A DNA stretch of 64,000 nucleotides from Thalassospira sp. MCCC 1A03138. GTDB lineage: Bacteria > Pseudomonadota > Alphaproteobacteria > Rhodospirillales > Thalassospiraceae. This document shows positions 27,943-36,992 of this stretch, in pieces (position 1 is the first letter of the stretch; every line of letters starts with the position of its first letter). Where the stretch lies: contig NZ_JFJY01000001.1 of NCBI RefSeq assembly GCF_002115785.1, positions 434,001-498,000 of the forward strand, given 5' to 3'. A model generated the notes under the pieces. That model saw nothing but the letters and a program-made list of their open reading frames with translations. It searched no databases and was not told the DNA's origin. The translations under genes were made by a program, and so were the position numbers.

Positions 27943-28343
27943 GTTTGCGCTTTTCTGTTTGATGGGTTCCGATATGTGATGCGATCGGGAATTTTATCGC
28001 AGTCCCATGTCAAAGGGTGGCAAATTCGACCGCATCGCACCAGATATAAGTGGCATAAACGGTATTAAAAACCCGTATATGCCGAATTGGCATTAAAAAT
28101 ACGGTATCGGCAATCATGGTCGTTAACGACGCAAACCGTTGGAAAACTTCACATTCCCCGAACCATCTGCCTTTATCGATGAAAAAAAGTTAACAACATG
28201 CGACTCGCCTGCTTGCCACGAGTCGCAAAGCAACGTATCGTTAACGGAATGGAATAAAATTCCACACGGCAATCGTTGGGGCGCTTGTCGAAATTAGCCG
28301 GATTAACACGGATTTTTTGCGGAACACGGTAACGGAGCGGAAC
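27943..28343. promoter_or_regulatory. Divergent fliI / ctrA regulatory region
   Basis: This 401-base gene-free stretch contains several TTAA/GTTAAC half-sites of CtrA type (28065, 28093, 28123, 28190, 28241, 28303). It also has a dyad ATGCC-GAATT-GGCAT (28079-28093) flanked by A-tracts, and an 8-bp inverted repeat GCGACTCG (28200-28207) / CGAGTCGC (28219-28226) that contains two GANTC methylation sites. In Caulobacter, ctrA is autoregulated and controlled by CcrM methylation of GANTC; the layout fits that but none of the half-site pairs has ideal TTAA-N7-TTAA spacing. Confidence 0.6.
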
Positions 28344-29042
28344 ATGCGGGTGCTGCTTGTCGAAGATGACAACGCCACTGCTGACAGCATCGAGTTGATG
28401 CTGAAATCGGAGGGCATGGTTGTCGACACCACTGATCTTGGGGAAGATGGCCTCGAGATCGGTAAATTGTATGACTACGATATTATTCTTCTGGATCTCA
28501 TGCTGCCGGACATTGACGGCTATGAAGTTCTCAGACGTTTGCGCGACGCACGTGTTGAAACCCCGGTGCTTATCCTGTCGGGGTTGACCGAAACCGAAGA
28601 CAAGGTCAAAGGCCTTGGTTTTGGCGCGGATGACTATCTGACCAAGCCGTTTGACAAAGTTGAACTGCTGGCACGCATTCAGGCGATCGTTCGCCGGTCG
28701 CGCGGCCATGCACAATCGATGATTGCCACCGGCAGACTGAATGTGAACCTTGATGCACGCACGGTTGATGTTGATGGATCGCCGCTACATCTGACCGGCA
28801 AGGAATATGGCATCCTTGAATTGCTGTCGCTGCGCAAGGGCACGACATTGACCAAGGAAATGTTCCTGAACCATCTCTATGGTGGGATGGACGAGCCGGA
28901 ACTCAAGATCATCGACGTTTTCGTGTGCAAGCTGCGCAAGAAAATCCAGTCAGCCACCAAGGGTGACAACTACATCCATACAGTCTGGGGCCGGGGCTAT
29001 GTCCTGCGCGATCCGGATGTAAACAGTAGTGCTGCCGCCTGA
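28344..29042 (+). CDS. ctrA: Cell-cycle response regulator CtrA
   Basis: OmpR-family master regulator of cell cycle, motility and flagellar genes in alphaproteobacteria. The receiver has the acidic pair in LLVEDD (D8, D9) and phospho-acceptor D51 in LLDLMLPD. The C-terminal winged helix is nearly identical to Caulobacter CtrA in [19 protein letters not shown] and [20 protein letters not shown]. Start ATG 28344 follows GGAG by 6 bases. The 232-residue length is normal. It lies beside fliI-fliJ, and its phosphotransferase chpT is 7 kb away. The C-terminus ends NSSAAA, with terminal alanines like the ClpXP-degraded Caulobacter protein. Confidence 0.97.
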   Translation: MRVLLVEDDNATADSIELMLKSEGMVVDTTDLGEDGLEIGKLYDYDIILLDLMLPDIDGYEVLRRLRDARVETPVLILSGLTETEDKVKGLGFGADDYLTKPFDKVELLARIQAIVRRSRGHAQSMIATGRLNVNLDARTVDVDGSPLHLTGKEYGILELLSLRKGTTLTKEMFLNHLYGGMDEPELKIIDVFVCKLRKKIQSATKGDNYIHTVWGRGYVLRDPDVNSSAAA

Positions 29043-29082
29043 ACGCAACGAACTTTATCGCGTTCCGCTGCGCACGAAGTCA

Positions 29083-29115
29083 AAAACGCCCCGATGGATC
29101 GTCGGGGCGTTTTGC
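29083..29115. terminator. Bidirectional terminator between ctrA and cheR
   Basis: Perfect 12-bp stem AAAACGCCCCGA (29083-29094) / TCGGGGCGTTTT (29102-29113), 7-base loop, with A-rich and T-rich flanks on both sides. Confidence 0.88.
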
Positions 29116-29154
29116 TTTTGGCGGGTGCGCGTTACACGGCAACAATCCTGATTT

Positions 29155-30453
29155 CTATTTCTTGTCTTCCGGCTTGCCAAAGCGCGACCGATCAAAGGTC
29201 GTGGACGGACGGGTTGTTCCGCTGCCCGTGCTGCCGGTTCCGGTTGACGGCCTTGCGGGCGGAGTGCTGCCCGTGCCGCTTGAACCGGCGGCGGTGCCTG
29301 TTGTGCCCAGTGGACGGCGATATGTCGATCCAGCCGTCCCAGTTGATCCCGCCGTCCCGGTAGTGGCGGTTGAAGGACGTGAATATGTGCTGCCGGTAGT
29401 CCCGGTTGTTCCCGTTGTTGACGGACGCGCTGTTGTGCCGGTGCCCGTTGGGGTCGTGGGGCGGGGCGGGGTTGTGGCTCCGGCAGCTGCACTCGCGGTC
29501 GTACCACCGGTGGCAGTTTGCATATGCTTTGGCTTGGGAAACGCAAAACCGCCTGTCGCGGTACCACTCGCCGCCCCAGCCGCCGCACTGGCACCCGCCT
29601 GAATTTTCTCAAGTGCTGAAACATCGACATCCGGTGCCCCCGGACGGTTCAATTGATAGATGCCGCGCTGACGCGCAAGCGGTTTGAACTTGTCGGAAAT
29701 CCCAAGAACCGTTTCCGCCCCACCAAGGAACAGGAAGCCATCATCGGGCATTAATGCCGATATACGCGCCAGCACATCTGTCTTGGTTGCCTGATCAAAA
29801 TAAATCAGAACGTTGCGGCAATAGACGATATCGAACTGACCCAGCGGCCGGAAATCCTCAAGCAGGTTGAATTCCTTATATTGAACCTTGGAGCGGATTT
29901 CCTGCGAGATTTGCCACTGGTCTTCTTTCTTCTGGAAATATTTGACCAGAAGCTGGATCGGAAGTCCCCTTTGAACTTCAAACTGGGAATACAAACCAGC
30001 ACGCGCCTTGGTCAGGATTTCGCGCGAAATGTCGGTTCCGATAATTTCAACCCGCCAGCCGGAAAGCTGGGATTTGAAATCTTCAAGGATCATCGCCAGC
30101 GAATAGGGTTCCTGCCCCGAAGAGGCCGCCGCACACCAGATGCGCAGATGGCGCTTTGACGCGCGCTCCTTGATCATGTGCGGCAGAACGACATGCCGAA
30201 ACTGATCAAACGGTTTGGTATCGCGGAAGAAGAAACTTTCATTGGTTGTCATCGCATCGACGACTTCCTCGACAAGCACGCGGTCACCGCCGCGCAATGC
30301 CGCGATCAGCTCGGTCAGGTCCTTAAGCCCGCGCTTGCGTGCAATCGGCATCAGCCGGCTTTCGAGCAGATATGTCTTATCTTGGCTCAGAACGAGCCCG
30401 GATTTTGACTTTATAAGTCTGCTGACGAAATCGAAGTCTTCCGGCCTCATCAT
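29155..30453 (-). CDS. cheR: Chemotaxis methyltransferase CheR with Thr/Gly/Ser-rich tail
   Basis: CheR uses S-adenosylmethionine to methylate glutamates of chemoreceptors. The first ~275 residues are a complete CheR: the helical N-terminal domain, then LRIWCAAASSGQEPYSLAMI (SAM-binding), IIGTDISREILTKARAGLYS and FDIVYCRNVLIYFDQATKTD. The remaining ~150 residues are a repetitive tail of Thr, Gly, Ser, Ala and Pro with two copies of GSTYxRP and a charged end. No TPR or pentapeptide-binding motif is apparent there. ATG 30450 is an equally good start. It is six bases downstream of cheB, so co-translated with its antagonist. Confidence 0.93.
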   Translation of the reverse strand: MMRPEDFDFVSRLIKSKSGLVLSQDKTYLLESRLMPIARKRGLKDLTELIAALRGGDRVLVEEVVDAMTTNESFFFRDTKPFDQFRHVVLPHMIKERASKRHLRIWCAAASSGQEPYSLAMILEDFKSQLSGWRVEIIGTDISREILTKARAGLYSQFEVQRGLPIQLLVKYFQKKEDQWQISQEIRSKVQYKEFNLLEDFRPLGQFDIVYCRNVLIYFDQATKTDVLARISALMPDDGFLFLGGAETVLGISDKFKPLARQRGIYQLNRPGAPDVDVSALEKIQAGASAAAGAASGTATGGFAFPKPKHMQTATGGTTASAAAGATTPPRPTTPTGTGTTARPSTTGTTGTTGSTYSRPSTATTGTAGSTGTAGSTYRRPLGTTGTAAGSSGTGSTPPARPSTGTGSTGSGTTRPSTTFDRSRFGKPEDKK

Positions 30454-30459
30454 CTCGGC

Positions 30460-32181
30460 TTAACGACCCCCTGCAAATTTTTTGATATAGGCCGCGATGC
30501 CACCCACGGGGAGAACCGCCGAACAAATGCCTGCATGTGCCGCGGCACCGGGCATTCCCCATACAACGCTTGTCTGTTCGTCCTGTGCAACAACCATACC
30601 CCCGGCACCCACGACAGCACGCCCACCCAGCATACCATCCTGTCCCATACCTGTAAGGATAGCCGTGAGTATATTACCACCGTAGCTTTCCACAAGGCTG
30701 CGGAGCATCGGATCAACCGACGGACGACAGAAGTTTTCTGGCGGGTTCTGGTTCAGAACAATTTTCCTGCTGTTGCCACGGCCCTCTATCACCATGTGGT
30801 AATCCCCGGGGGCAAGGTAAACCTGTCCGCCCTGAATTTGCATGCCTGTCTGGCCTTCCTGACATTTAAGCCCGGTCAGGCGGGTGATGTGTTCGGCAAG
30901 GATCGTGGTAAAAGTCGCAGGCATATGCTGGGTAATAAAAATCGGCTGACGCACACCGGCAAGACCGCGCAGAACCTCGAACAGGGCCTGTGGACCACCG
31001 GTCGAACTTCCGATTGCAATCGCTTCGACATTAAGTCGTTTTTCGGGAAGCAGACTGATCTGCCCCCCTGCGATCACCCGTTTTGCCGGCGCCGGTGCAG
31101 CGGCACCGGTCGGCGCCTTGGCACGCGCTGTTGCCGCGGCGGCTGGGCTGCGTGCGGCCGGGGCGGCACGTTGTGGTGCCTGTTTGACCGGCGTATTTCG
31201 CGCCACTGCCCCACCACCAACAGCACCGCCCGATGTCTGGCGGGTTGACGGTTTGACATTGGCACCTGTCGCCTTGGCATCACCGGCTGCAATTGCCGCC
31301 TCGCGGATCAAACGACCCGGATCGCGCGCTGGCATGTTGGTTGTTTGTGTAACCGCATCACGGTTAATGGTCGTGGCCCCGCCTTCTTTACCCTGCCCCT
31401 GTGCCGGGGATACCGGCTGCACGTGCTGAGGATGTTGGGGCTGAGGTATCGGGCGGGTCGACATCGGGCCAAGACGACCGGGCTGGTGCGTCGGACGCGG
31501 ACGCAGTTCAGCGGTGAACCTTTTGCGCTGAACCCGGCCGGGCTTTTGCAATATCTGATGCTCCGCCGACAGTTCGGCCCGGAACGGTGCCGGAGCATCA
31601 CCAGCGGTTTTTTCTGTTGCGGAGGAATCATCTTCCGGTACAGCAGATTCCGGCAACTCTTCATGCCGTTCGGCGGTACCCACATCGTCAACGACGACCT
31701 GTTCTTCATGGATTTCTTCAAGCCGTGCCTGATCCGCCCCCAGCATCTTACGACGCTGTTCAGCCCAAGCCTTGACCTTGTCGAGCAACTCGGCCCGGAA
31801 TCCTTCGCCAACATTAAGGTCCTTGGCCGAGGACGGTTTGGGAATGTAGTCCACGGCACCCAGTGTCATGGCCTGGAAACTGATATCGGCGTTTCGCTTG
31901 GTCAGGGTCGATGCCATGATCACGCGAACCGTCGGATCGATTTCAAGCAGCTTGGGCAACGCCGTCAGACCATCCATGACGGGCATTTCAATGTCGAGAA
32001 CGACCGCTTCGATACCAATCTCCTGACGCATGACGCCAAGCGCGTCTTCGCCATTGGCAACAGAACCGACGACCTCGATATCGTCGTCTTCCTGCAACAT
32101 GCGGGTTACCAGACCACGCACGATTGCGGAATCGTCGACAATCAGGACTTTATAGGGTGGATGAATTGGCGTGTCTTCCAC
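30460..32181 (-). CDS. cheB: Chemotaxis methylesterase CheB with very long linker
   Basis: Removes methyl esters (and deamidates Gln) on chemoreceptors. The receiver (~10-130) has VLIVDDSAIVRGLV, phospho-acceptor Asp in VVLDIEMPVMDGL and KPSS. The catalytic domain (~375-573) has the Ser of GSSTGG (S392), His of ITQHMP and Asp of GMGQDGM. The region between (~140-375) is a Pro/Gln/Ala/Arg-rich linker of roughly 235 residues, whereas CheB linkers are normally a few tens of residues. Starts at ATG 32181. It follows cheY and precedes cheR in the same operon. Confidence 0.93.
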   Translation of the reverse strand: MEDTPIHPPYKVLIVDDSAIVRGLVTRMLQEDDDIEVVGSVANGEDALGVMRQEIGIEAVVLDIEMPVMDGLTALPKLLEIDPTVRVIMASTLTKRNADISFQAMTLGAVDYIPKPSSAKDLNVGEGFRAELLDKVKAWAEQRRKMLGADQARLEEIHEEQVVVDDVGTAERHEELPESAVPEDDSSATEKTAGDAPAPFRAELSAEHQILQKPGRVQRKRFTAELRPRPTHQPGRLGPMSTRPIPQPQHPQHVQPVSPAQGQGKEGGATTINRDAVTQTTNMPARDPGRLIREAAIAAGDAKATGANVKPSTRQTSGGAVGGGAVARNTPVKQAPQRAAPAARSPAAAATARAKAPTGAAAPAPAKRVIAGGQISLLPEKRLNVEAIAIGSSTGGPQALFEVLRGLAGVRQPIFITQHMPATFTTILAEHITRLTGLKCQEGQTGMQIQGGQVYLAPGDYHMVIEGRGNSRKIVLNQNPPENFCRPSVDPMLRSLVESYGGNILTAILTGMGQDGMLGGRAVVGAGGMVVAQDEQTSVVWGMPGAAAHAGICSAVLPVGGIAAYIKKFAGGR

Positions 32182-32251
32182 GTACCGACGTTCCCGTTAG
32201 AGCAACCGGACCAAAAACCAAGGCAAATGCACAGCGACGCTGACAGGAACC

Positions 32252-32617
32252 TTAAATCAGACCCACCTGCTCAAATTTTGCCTGGATTATCTCGCTGTCG
32301 AACGGTTTCATGATGTACTCGTTCGCACCGGCCGTGATGGCCTCTTGGATATGCTCGAGATCGTTTTCTGTAGTGCAGAACACGACGACGGGCTCATCAC
32401 CACCAGGGGCTGCACGCAGTTCCCGCAGGAAATCAATCCCGCTTTTCACAGGCATGTTCCAATCAAGCAACACCGCGTCTGGCATGGCTTCAAGGCATCG
32501 ATCAATTGCCTCCTGCCCATCCACAGCCTCAATGACCGCAAATCCCATTTCTTCCAGGATACGGCGTGCCACCATTCTGATGACTTTCGAATCATCGACG
32601 ACGAGACAACTCTTCAT
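32252..32617 (-). CDS. cheY: Chemotaxis response regulator CheY
   Basis: Single-domain receiver that binds the flagellar switch when phosphorylated. The 121 residues contain the acidic pair in CLVVDDSKVIR (D8-D9), phospho-acceptor Asp in VLLDWNMPVKSG, the Thr in VVFCTTENDLEH and Lys in MKPFD. The DWNMPxxxG signature is characteristic of CheY. Encoded between cheW and cheB. Confidence 0.93.
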   Translation of the reverse strand: MKSCLVVDDSKVIRMVARRILEEMGFAVIEAVDGQEAIDRCLEAMPDAVLLDWNMPVKSGIDFLRELRAAPGGDEPVVVFCTTENDLEHIQEAITAGANEYIMKPFDSEIIQAKFEQVGLI

Positions 32618-32701
32618 CGACTTCCTTCTCGCAAATTAGATCGTTAAGCCAAAACCGGCATTGTACCGGATGCATTTTGCACCCGGTACAGACTAACATC
32701 G

Positions 32702-33208
32702 TTAGCCAGCCTGTTTCACAGAAACCGTGAAATCAAGCAGACGGGTCACATCCAGAATGACAAGAAGTTGCTTGTCGAGCCGGAAAATGCCATCGGAAAA
32801 TTCGCGCCAGCGCGGGTCGAGCGTCGCGGGATTCTGCTCGAACGCTTTTTGCGGAACGCTCAGAACTTCTCCGACCTGATCGACCATCAGGCTGTATAGT
32901 TCACCACCCTGATCGACCACGATGCTCATGCCCGGCACGTCATCTTCGCGTTCGCGAAGACCAAGACGTTTGCGAACATCAATCGCTGTAACAATGCGAC
33001 CACGCAGGTTCAGCGACCCCGCCACTTCGGGCGGAGCCAGCGGAATGCGCGTGATACGCTGCGGACCAAGAACATCCTGAACCGTCAGGACCGGAATACC
33101 GAACAACTGCTTGCCGATATAGGCGGTAACGAAATCCTTCGTCGCCCCGCCAAGGTCAAGGGCCGTGCTCTGTTCTTTGCTCGGGACGAGTGCCTTTTTA
33201 TCGCTCAT
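32702..33208 (-). CDS. cheW: Chemotaxis coupling protein CheW
   Basis: Scaffold linking chemoreceptors to CheA. The 168-residue protein is one CheW domain (about 25-160): DFVTAYIGKQLFGIPVLTVQ, RGRIVTAIDVRKRLGL and LYSLMVDQVGEVLSVP are typical. The ~25-residue Lys/Ser N-terminus is slightly longer than usual. It lies 16 bases after cheA. Confidence 0.93.
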   Translation of the reverse strand: MSDKKALVPSKEQSTALDLGGATKDFVTAYIGKQLFGIPVLTVQDVLGPQRITRIPLAPPEVAGSLNLRGRIVTAIDVRKRLGLREREDDVPGMSIVVDQGGELYSLMVDQVGEVLSVPQKAFEQNPATLDPRWREFSDGIFRLDKQLLVILDVTRLLDFTVSVKQAG

Positions 33209-33224
33209 TGGACTTTTCCCCGAT

Positions 33225-35918
33225 TTACACTGCGCTCAGCGTCTGGATCAGCGTTGATACCAGCGCATCTCGATCGAATTTCGCGACATAGTCGCTAAAG
33301 CCAACCTGACGACCCCGTTCGAAGTCTTCCTCGCTAGTGTGCGAGGACAGCGCGATGATCGGGGTATCACCCCAATGTTCATCATTCTGCAGGCTTTCGG
33401 CAAATTCGAAGCCGTTCATGCCCGGCATTTCGATATCACTGATGATCGCGTCGAACATTTCACCGCGATTTTTAAGATCAAGCGCCTGTTCGGCATTCTC
33501 GACCGCAATGACACGAAAACCGGACACCGACAGCATCGGTGTGAGAAGGTTACGGAAGAACGGGCTGTCATCGACCAGAAGCACACGCTTTTTCTCGCCG
33601 CCGGTATCCTCATGACCAAACCAGTCCGAGAACGCCAGTTCAAGATAGTAGCCGGCATCAATCAGATCGGTTGCCTTGCCGTCGATCACCGCAGACCCGA
33701 CCAGACCATCCTGATCGGCAGTCAGTTCGACATTAAGAACGTCATCGACGATATCGACAATTTCGTCAACCACAAGGCCCATAGTCCGTTCGCGATCCTG
33801 GAAGACCAGGGTCGGCTGACGGCCTTCGCCTTTCATCTGATAGGAACCATCAATGAAGACCAGCGGCATCAGCTTGCCACGATACTGAACCAGCGGACGA
33901 CCGTTAGAATATTCGATGTTTTCGACATCGATTTCTTCGAGGCGAGCAACCAGTGCCAGCGGCACGGCACGAACTTCTGCCCCGCCAGCCCGGAAGACCA
34001 GCATGGACGTCGTTTCGCGATCACCTGTATCGGAGCGCGCCTTGCTTTCGACACCCTGCGAACCACCAACGGTGATTTCGCCGGTGCGGGTCGCAATGCC
34101 GTTCGGATCCAGGATCATGATCACGCTACCGTCACCAAGGATGGTGTTCCCCGAGAACAGAGACAGGTCACGCAGGATCGGTGCGACCGGTTTAACCACG
34201 ATTTCCTCGGTATCGAACACGCGGTCAACGATAATACCGAACGAATAGGTCCCAACCTGTGTGACGACGATGAAGGCTTCTTCATCCACGTCATCGACCG
34301 TTGTTTCGCCGTCATCAAGACCGAGAATTTTCTTGAGCGTGACAAGCGGCAGCAGACGGTTGCGCAGGCGCAGGACAGGCGTATCGTGAATGCGTTCGAT
34401 CGAATGATCAGAATTGCTTGAAGCCCGGACCAGTTCCAGAACGCTGATCTGCGGAATGGCGAAACGTTCGCCGCCGCTTTCGACGATCAGTGCCGAAACG
34501 ATGGCAAGGGTGAGCGGGATTTTGATGATAAAGGTCGAACCACGGCCTTCGACCGATTTCAGCTCAACCGTACCACCGATTTTTTCGATGTTGGTACGGA
34601 CCACGTCCATGCCGACACCACGCCCCGAAACCGAGGTCACCTTTTCGGCGGTCGAGAAACCGGCCTTGAAGATGAACTGGTGGATTTGCGAATCCGCCAT
34701 ACCATCAAGATCGCTCTCGGTTGCAAGACCGTTGGCAATCGCCTTGGCCTTGATCCGTTCGATATTGAGACCGCGACCATCGTCGGAAATCTCGATGATG
34801 ATGTGACCGCCTTCGTGATAGGCATTCAGCGTAACCGTACCGGTTTCCGGCTTGCCAGCTTCACGACGCCCCGGAATATCTTCAAGACCATGGTCGGCAG
34901 AGTTACGGACCATGTGGGTCAGCGGATCCTTGATGAGTTCAAGCACCTGACGGTCAAGTTCCGTATCGGCACCGATCATCTGTAGATCGATTTTCTTATT
35001 CATCTCAAGCGCAAGGTCGCGAACAATACGCGGCAGTTTCGCCCAAGCGTTGCCAATCGGCTGCATACGCGTTTTCATCACACCTTCCTGAAGGTCGGTG
35101 GTGATGTGCGACAGACGCTGCAACGGAACGGTAAATTCGCTGTCATCCTTGCCGCGAACCATCTGCAACAGCTGGTTACGGGTCAGGACAAGCTCGGAAA
35201 CCAGGGTCATCAGGTTTTCAAGCAATTCGACGTTCACGCGGATCGTTTGGGCCGCAACCGAGCTTTCCTTGGCCTCGCCGCGCTGTGCTTCGGCTTTTGG
35301 TCCCTCGGACGCAGCGGCCTTGGCCGGGGCAACTGCCTGCGACTTTGCTGCTGCGGGCGGGGCGGCTGCCGGTGCGGGTTTCTCGGGCGCAGGAGCAGGT
35401 TCCGGCTCCTGAATATCCGGGTCGACTTCGGTTGCATCGAAAATTGCCTGCAACCGCTCATCATCGGTCATCGGCACTTCTTCGGCAACTTCTTCCTCGA
35501 CCGGGGTGGCTGCCGGTGCGGCGCTGCCGCCCATGATCGTACCGGTATCGGCAAAATGGTTAAGACGCGCGATCAGATCGGCATCGTTGCCATCCGGTTC
35601 GGTTTCATTCTGCTCAAGCTCGCTCAGCAGATATTTGATCGTATCAATGGATTCAAGAACAAGCGTCACCGCATCCGGTGTTACAACCAGTTCGCCATCA
35701 CGGATCTTGCCAAGCACGTTTTCACCGGCATGCGCAACTGCTTCCAGTCGCGGCAAACCAAGAAATCCGCATGTCCCCTTGATGGTATGCACCAGGCGGA
35801 AAATATTCGACAGAATATCCGGATCGTTCGGATTCTGCTCCAGTTTGACCAGCTCGACGTCAAGCGTCGATAGGCTCTCCGAAGTCTCTGTCAGAAATTC
35901 ACTTAAAAGATCGTCCAT
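33225..35918 (-). CDS. cheA: Hybrid chemotaxis histidine kinase CheA (two CheW-like modules plus receiver)
   Basis: The 897-residue kinase has a P1/Hpt domain with phospho-His44 in RLVHTIKGTCGFLGL and a Pro/Ala/Glu-rich linker (~135-225). The dimerisation domain follows, then the ATPase domain (MVRNSADHGLE N box, ISDDGRGLN G1 box, GRGVGMDVVRTNIE G2 box). There are two tandem CheW-like regulatory modules (~495-635 and ~650-770) and a C-terminal receiver (VLLVDDSPFFRNLL with acceptor Asp in IISDIEMPGMNG). ATG 35918 is preferred because TGGAGGGGG precedes it; ATG 35942 would add eight residues. It is preceded by chpT and followed by cheW-cheY-cheB-cheR. Confidence 0.94.
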   Translation of the reverse strand: MDDLLSEFLTETSESLSTLDVELVKLEQNPNDPDILSNIFRLVHTIKGTCGFLGLPRLEAVAHAGENVLGKIRDGELVVTPDAVTLVLESIDTIKYLLSELEQNETEPDGNDADLIARLNHFADTGTIMGGSAAPAATPVEEEVAEEVPMTDDERLQAIFDATEVDPDIQEPEPAPAPEKPAPAAAPPAAAKSQAVAPAKAAASEGPKAEAQRGEAKESSVAAQTIRVNVELLENLMTLVSELVLTRNQLLQMVRGKDDSEFTVPLQRLSHITTDLQEGVMKTRMQPIGNAWAKLPRIVRDLALEMNKKIDLQMIGADTELDRQVLELIKDPLTHMVRNSADHGLEDIPGRREAGKPETGTVTLNAYHEGGHIIIEISDDGRGLNIERIKAKAIANGLATESDLDGMADSQIHQFIFKAGFSTAEKVTSVSGRGVGMDVVRTNIEKIGGTVELKSVEGRGSTFIIKIPLTLAIVSALIVESGGERFAIPQISVLELVRASSNSDHSIERIHDTPVLRLRNRLLPLVTLKKILGLDDGETTVDDVDEEAFIVVTQVGTYSFGIIVDRVFDTEEIVVKPVAPILRDLSLFSGNTILGDGSVIMILDPNGIATRTGEITVGGSQGVESKARSDTGDRETTSMLVFRAGGAEVRAVPLALVARLEEIDVENIEYSNGRPLVQYRGKLMPLVFIDGSYQMKGEGRQPTLVFQDRERTMGLVVDEIVDIVDDVLNVELTADQDGLVGSAVIDGKATDLIDAGYYLELAFSDWFGHEDTGGEKKRVLLVDDSPFFRNLLTPMLSVSGFRVIAVENAEQALDLKNRGEMFDAIISDIEMPGMNGFEFAESLQNDEHWGDTPIIALSSHTSEEDFERGRQVGFSDYVAKFDRDALVSTLIQTLSAV

Positions 35919-36061
35919 AAACCCCCTCCACATCTCCGACAATCATACTGTTTGCCGGAACCGGAACGCCCATCCCCACGACCACTGCGCGAAACACACG
36001 TTCAATCCGTTACTTACGTAGAACCTAGCACACCGTATTACCAGACCCGCATGTGTTTTTT

Positions 36062-36676
36062 TTAATCATAGATCAATGCAACATTTCCGTCCTCTTGCAA
36101 GACTGAAAGCGCACCACCGGTCCGATGCGCAAGATTTCGCAGGAAAAAGCCATGTACGGTCCGGGGATCAAGCTGCTCCGGGGCCACTTCATTTTTCATG
36201 ACATTTTCCACATCGGGGCGAAACGCGGCACGTTTTCCGGTTGCATTGACCGAAATCCGCCCCCCGGATTCGCATGTAACAACAATATCCCCACCAAACG
36301 GCAAAGCTTCACGGGCCAACATCACCATATTGAGCACAAGCCTTCCATGAGCTGGATCAATTCCAATTCCAGTTTGATCCCACAGTAGGGTCACCTTGCC
36401 TTCGGCCTCGAAACTCTGGGCAACCGCATCGCGCATGGATTTTGTGTCAACGCTGTTGCCTGCGCGCCCGAATGCCAGACGGAACAATTGCAACCGGCGC
36501 GCAGCCTCAAGCCCGCTTTTGCGCATCAGCGCAAGTGCCTCGTCATCGGCAACGCCTGCCTCCCCCATCAGTTCGGCACCGGCATTCACAGCCCCCACAG
36601 GCCCGACAAGGTCGTGGCAAATGCGCGAGCTGATCAGCTCGATCAGGATCAGTTCCACTGCTCTGTCCTGTTCCAT
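36062..36676 (-). CDS. chpT: Histidine phosphotransferase ChpT
   Basis: ChpT is a pseudo-histidine-kinase dimer that relays phosphate from CckA to CtrA and CpdR. The phospho-His lies in SSRICHDLVGPVGAVNAGAE (H21 of the product). A second domain has the degenerate GHKL-like fold (LVLNMVMLAREALPFGGDIV) without ATP-binding boxes, ending VHGFFLRNLAHRTGGAL. I place the start at ATG 36676, which has GGAGA upstream and yields 204 residues. The frame is open to 36901, so a longer N-terminus cannot be excluded. It sits upstream of cheA on the same strand, with a DUF3553 gene divergent. Confidence 0.9.
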   Translation of the reverse strand: MEQDRAVELILIELISSRICHDLVGPVGAVNAGAELMGEAGVADDEALALMRKSGLEAARRLQLFRLAFGRAGNSVDTKSMRDAVAQSFEAEGKVTLLWDQTGIGIDPAHGRLVLNMVMLAREALPFGGDIVVTCESGGRISVNATGKRAAFRPDVENVMKNEVAPEQLDPRTVHGFFLRNLAHRTGGALSVLQEDGNVALIYD

Positions 36677-36992
36677 GTAACGGGTATCTCCAAGAATTCT
36701 GTTCAACAGGTCCGCACTGCTTCCCCAAAACAATACGTGGCTCACATCTGGCCGCCCGGTCGATATTTGGGACATGATCGGATCACGGTCGGTGTAAACC
36801 GCGCCCAGATTGCAGCCTGATGTGTTAAAACCTTCTTTAACCTGCGGATTTTTGCCGCATTTGCAGACCGGCAAATTTTGCCCATCATCGACGGACCTCA
36901 AAAGATGTGACTGTCATCATTGCGCAGTATTTGTTCCGGGCCTATTGCCTGACTATATTAAAAAGACCAACATCAGACAAAAGAGCTTGATA
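36677..36992. other. Intergenic region between chpT and DUF3553 gene
   Basis: This 316-base stretch separates the divergent starts. It holds TTAA half-sites at 36825-36828 and 36837-36840 (TTAACC) spaced by 8 bases, one more than the CtrA consensus. The chpT frame is open through part of it. Nothing else is recognised. Confidence 0.4.

Noticed and set aside
29160-29610. CRISPR-like or VNTR array
   Set aside because: The repetition comes from codons of the CheR Thr/Gly/Ser tail in a single open frame; there are no regular spacers.
33339-34421. 360-codon open frame opposite cheA
   Set aside because: It is a mirror of the cheA coding frame; the cheA product has intact domains and the opposite frame has no recognisable motif.
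36825-36842. CtrA box between chpT and the DUF3553 gene
   Set aside because: TTAA and TTAACC are separated by 8 bases, not 7; only half-sites can be claimed.
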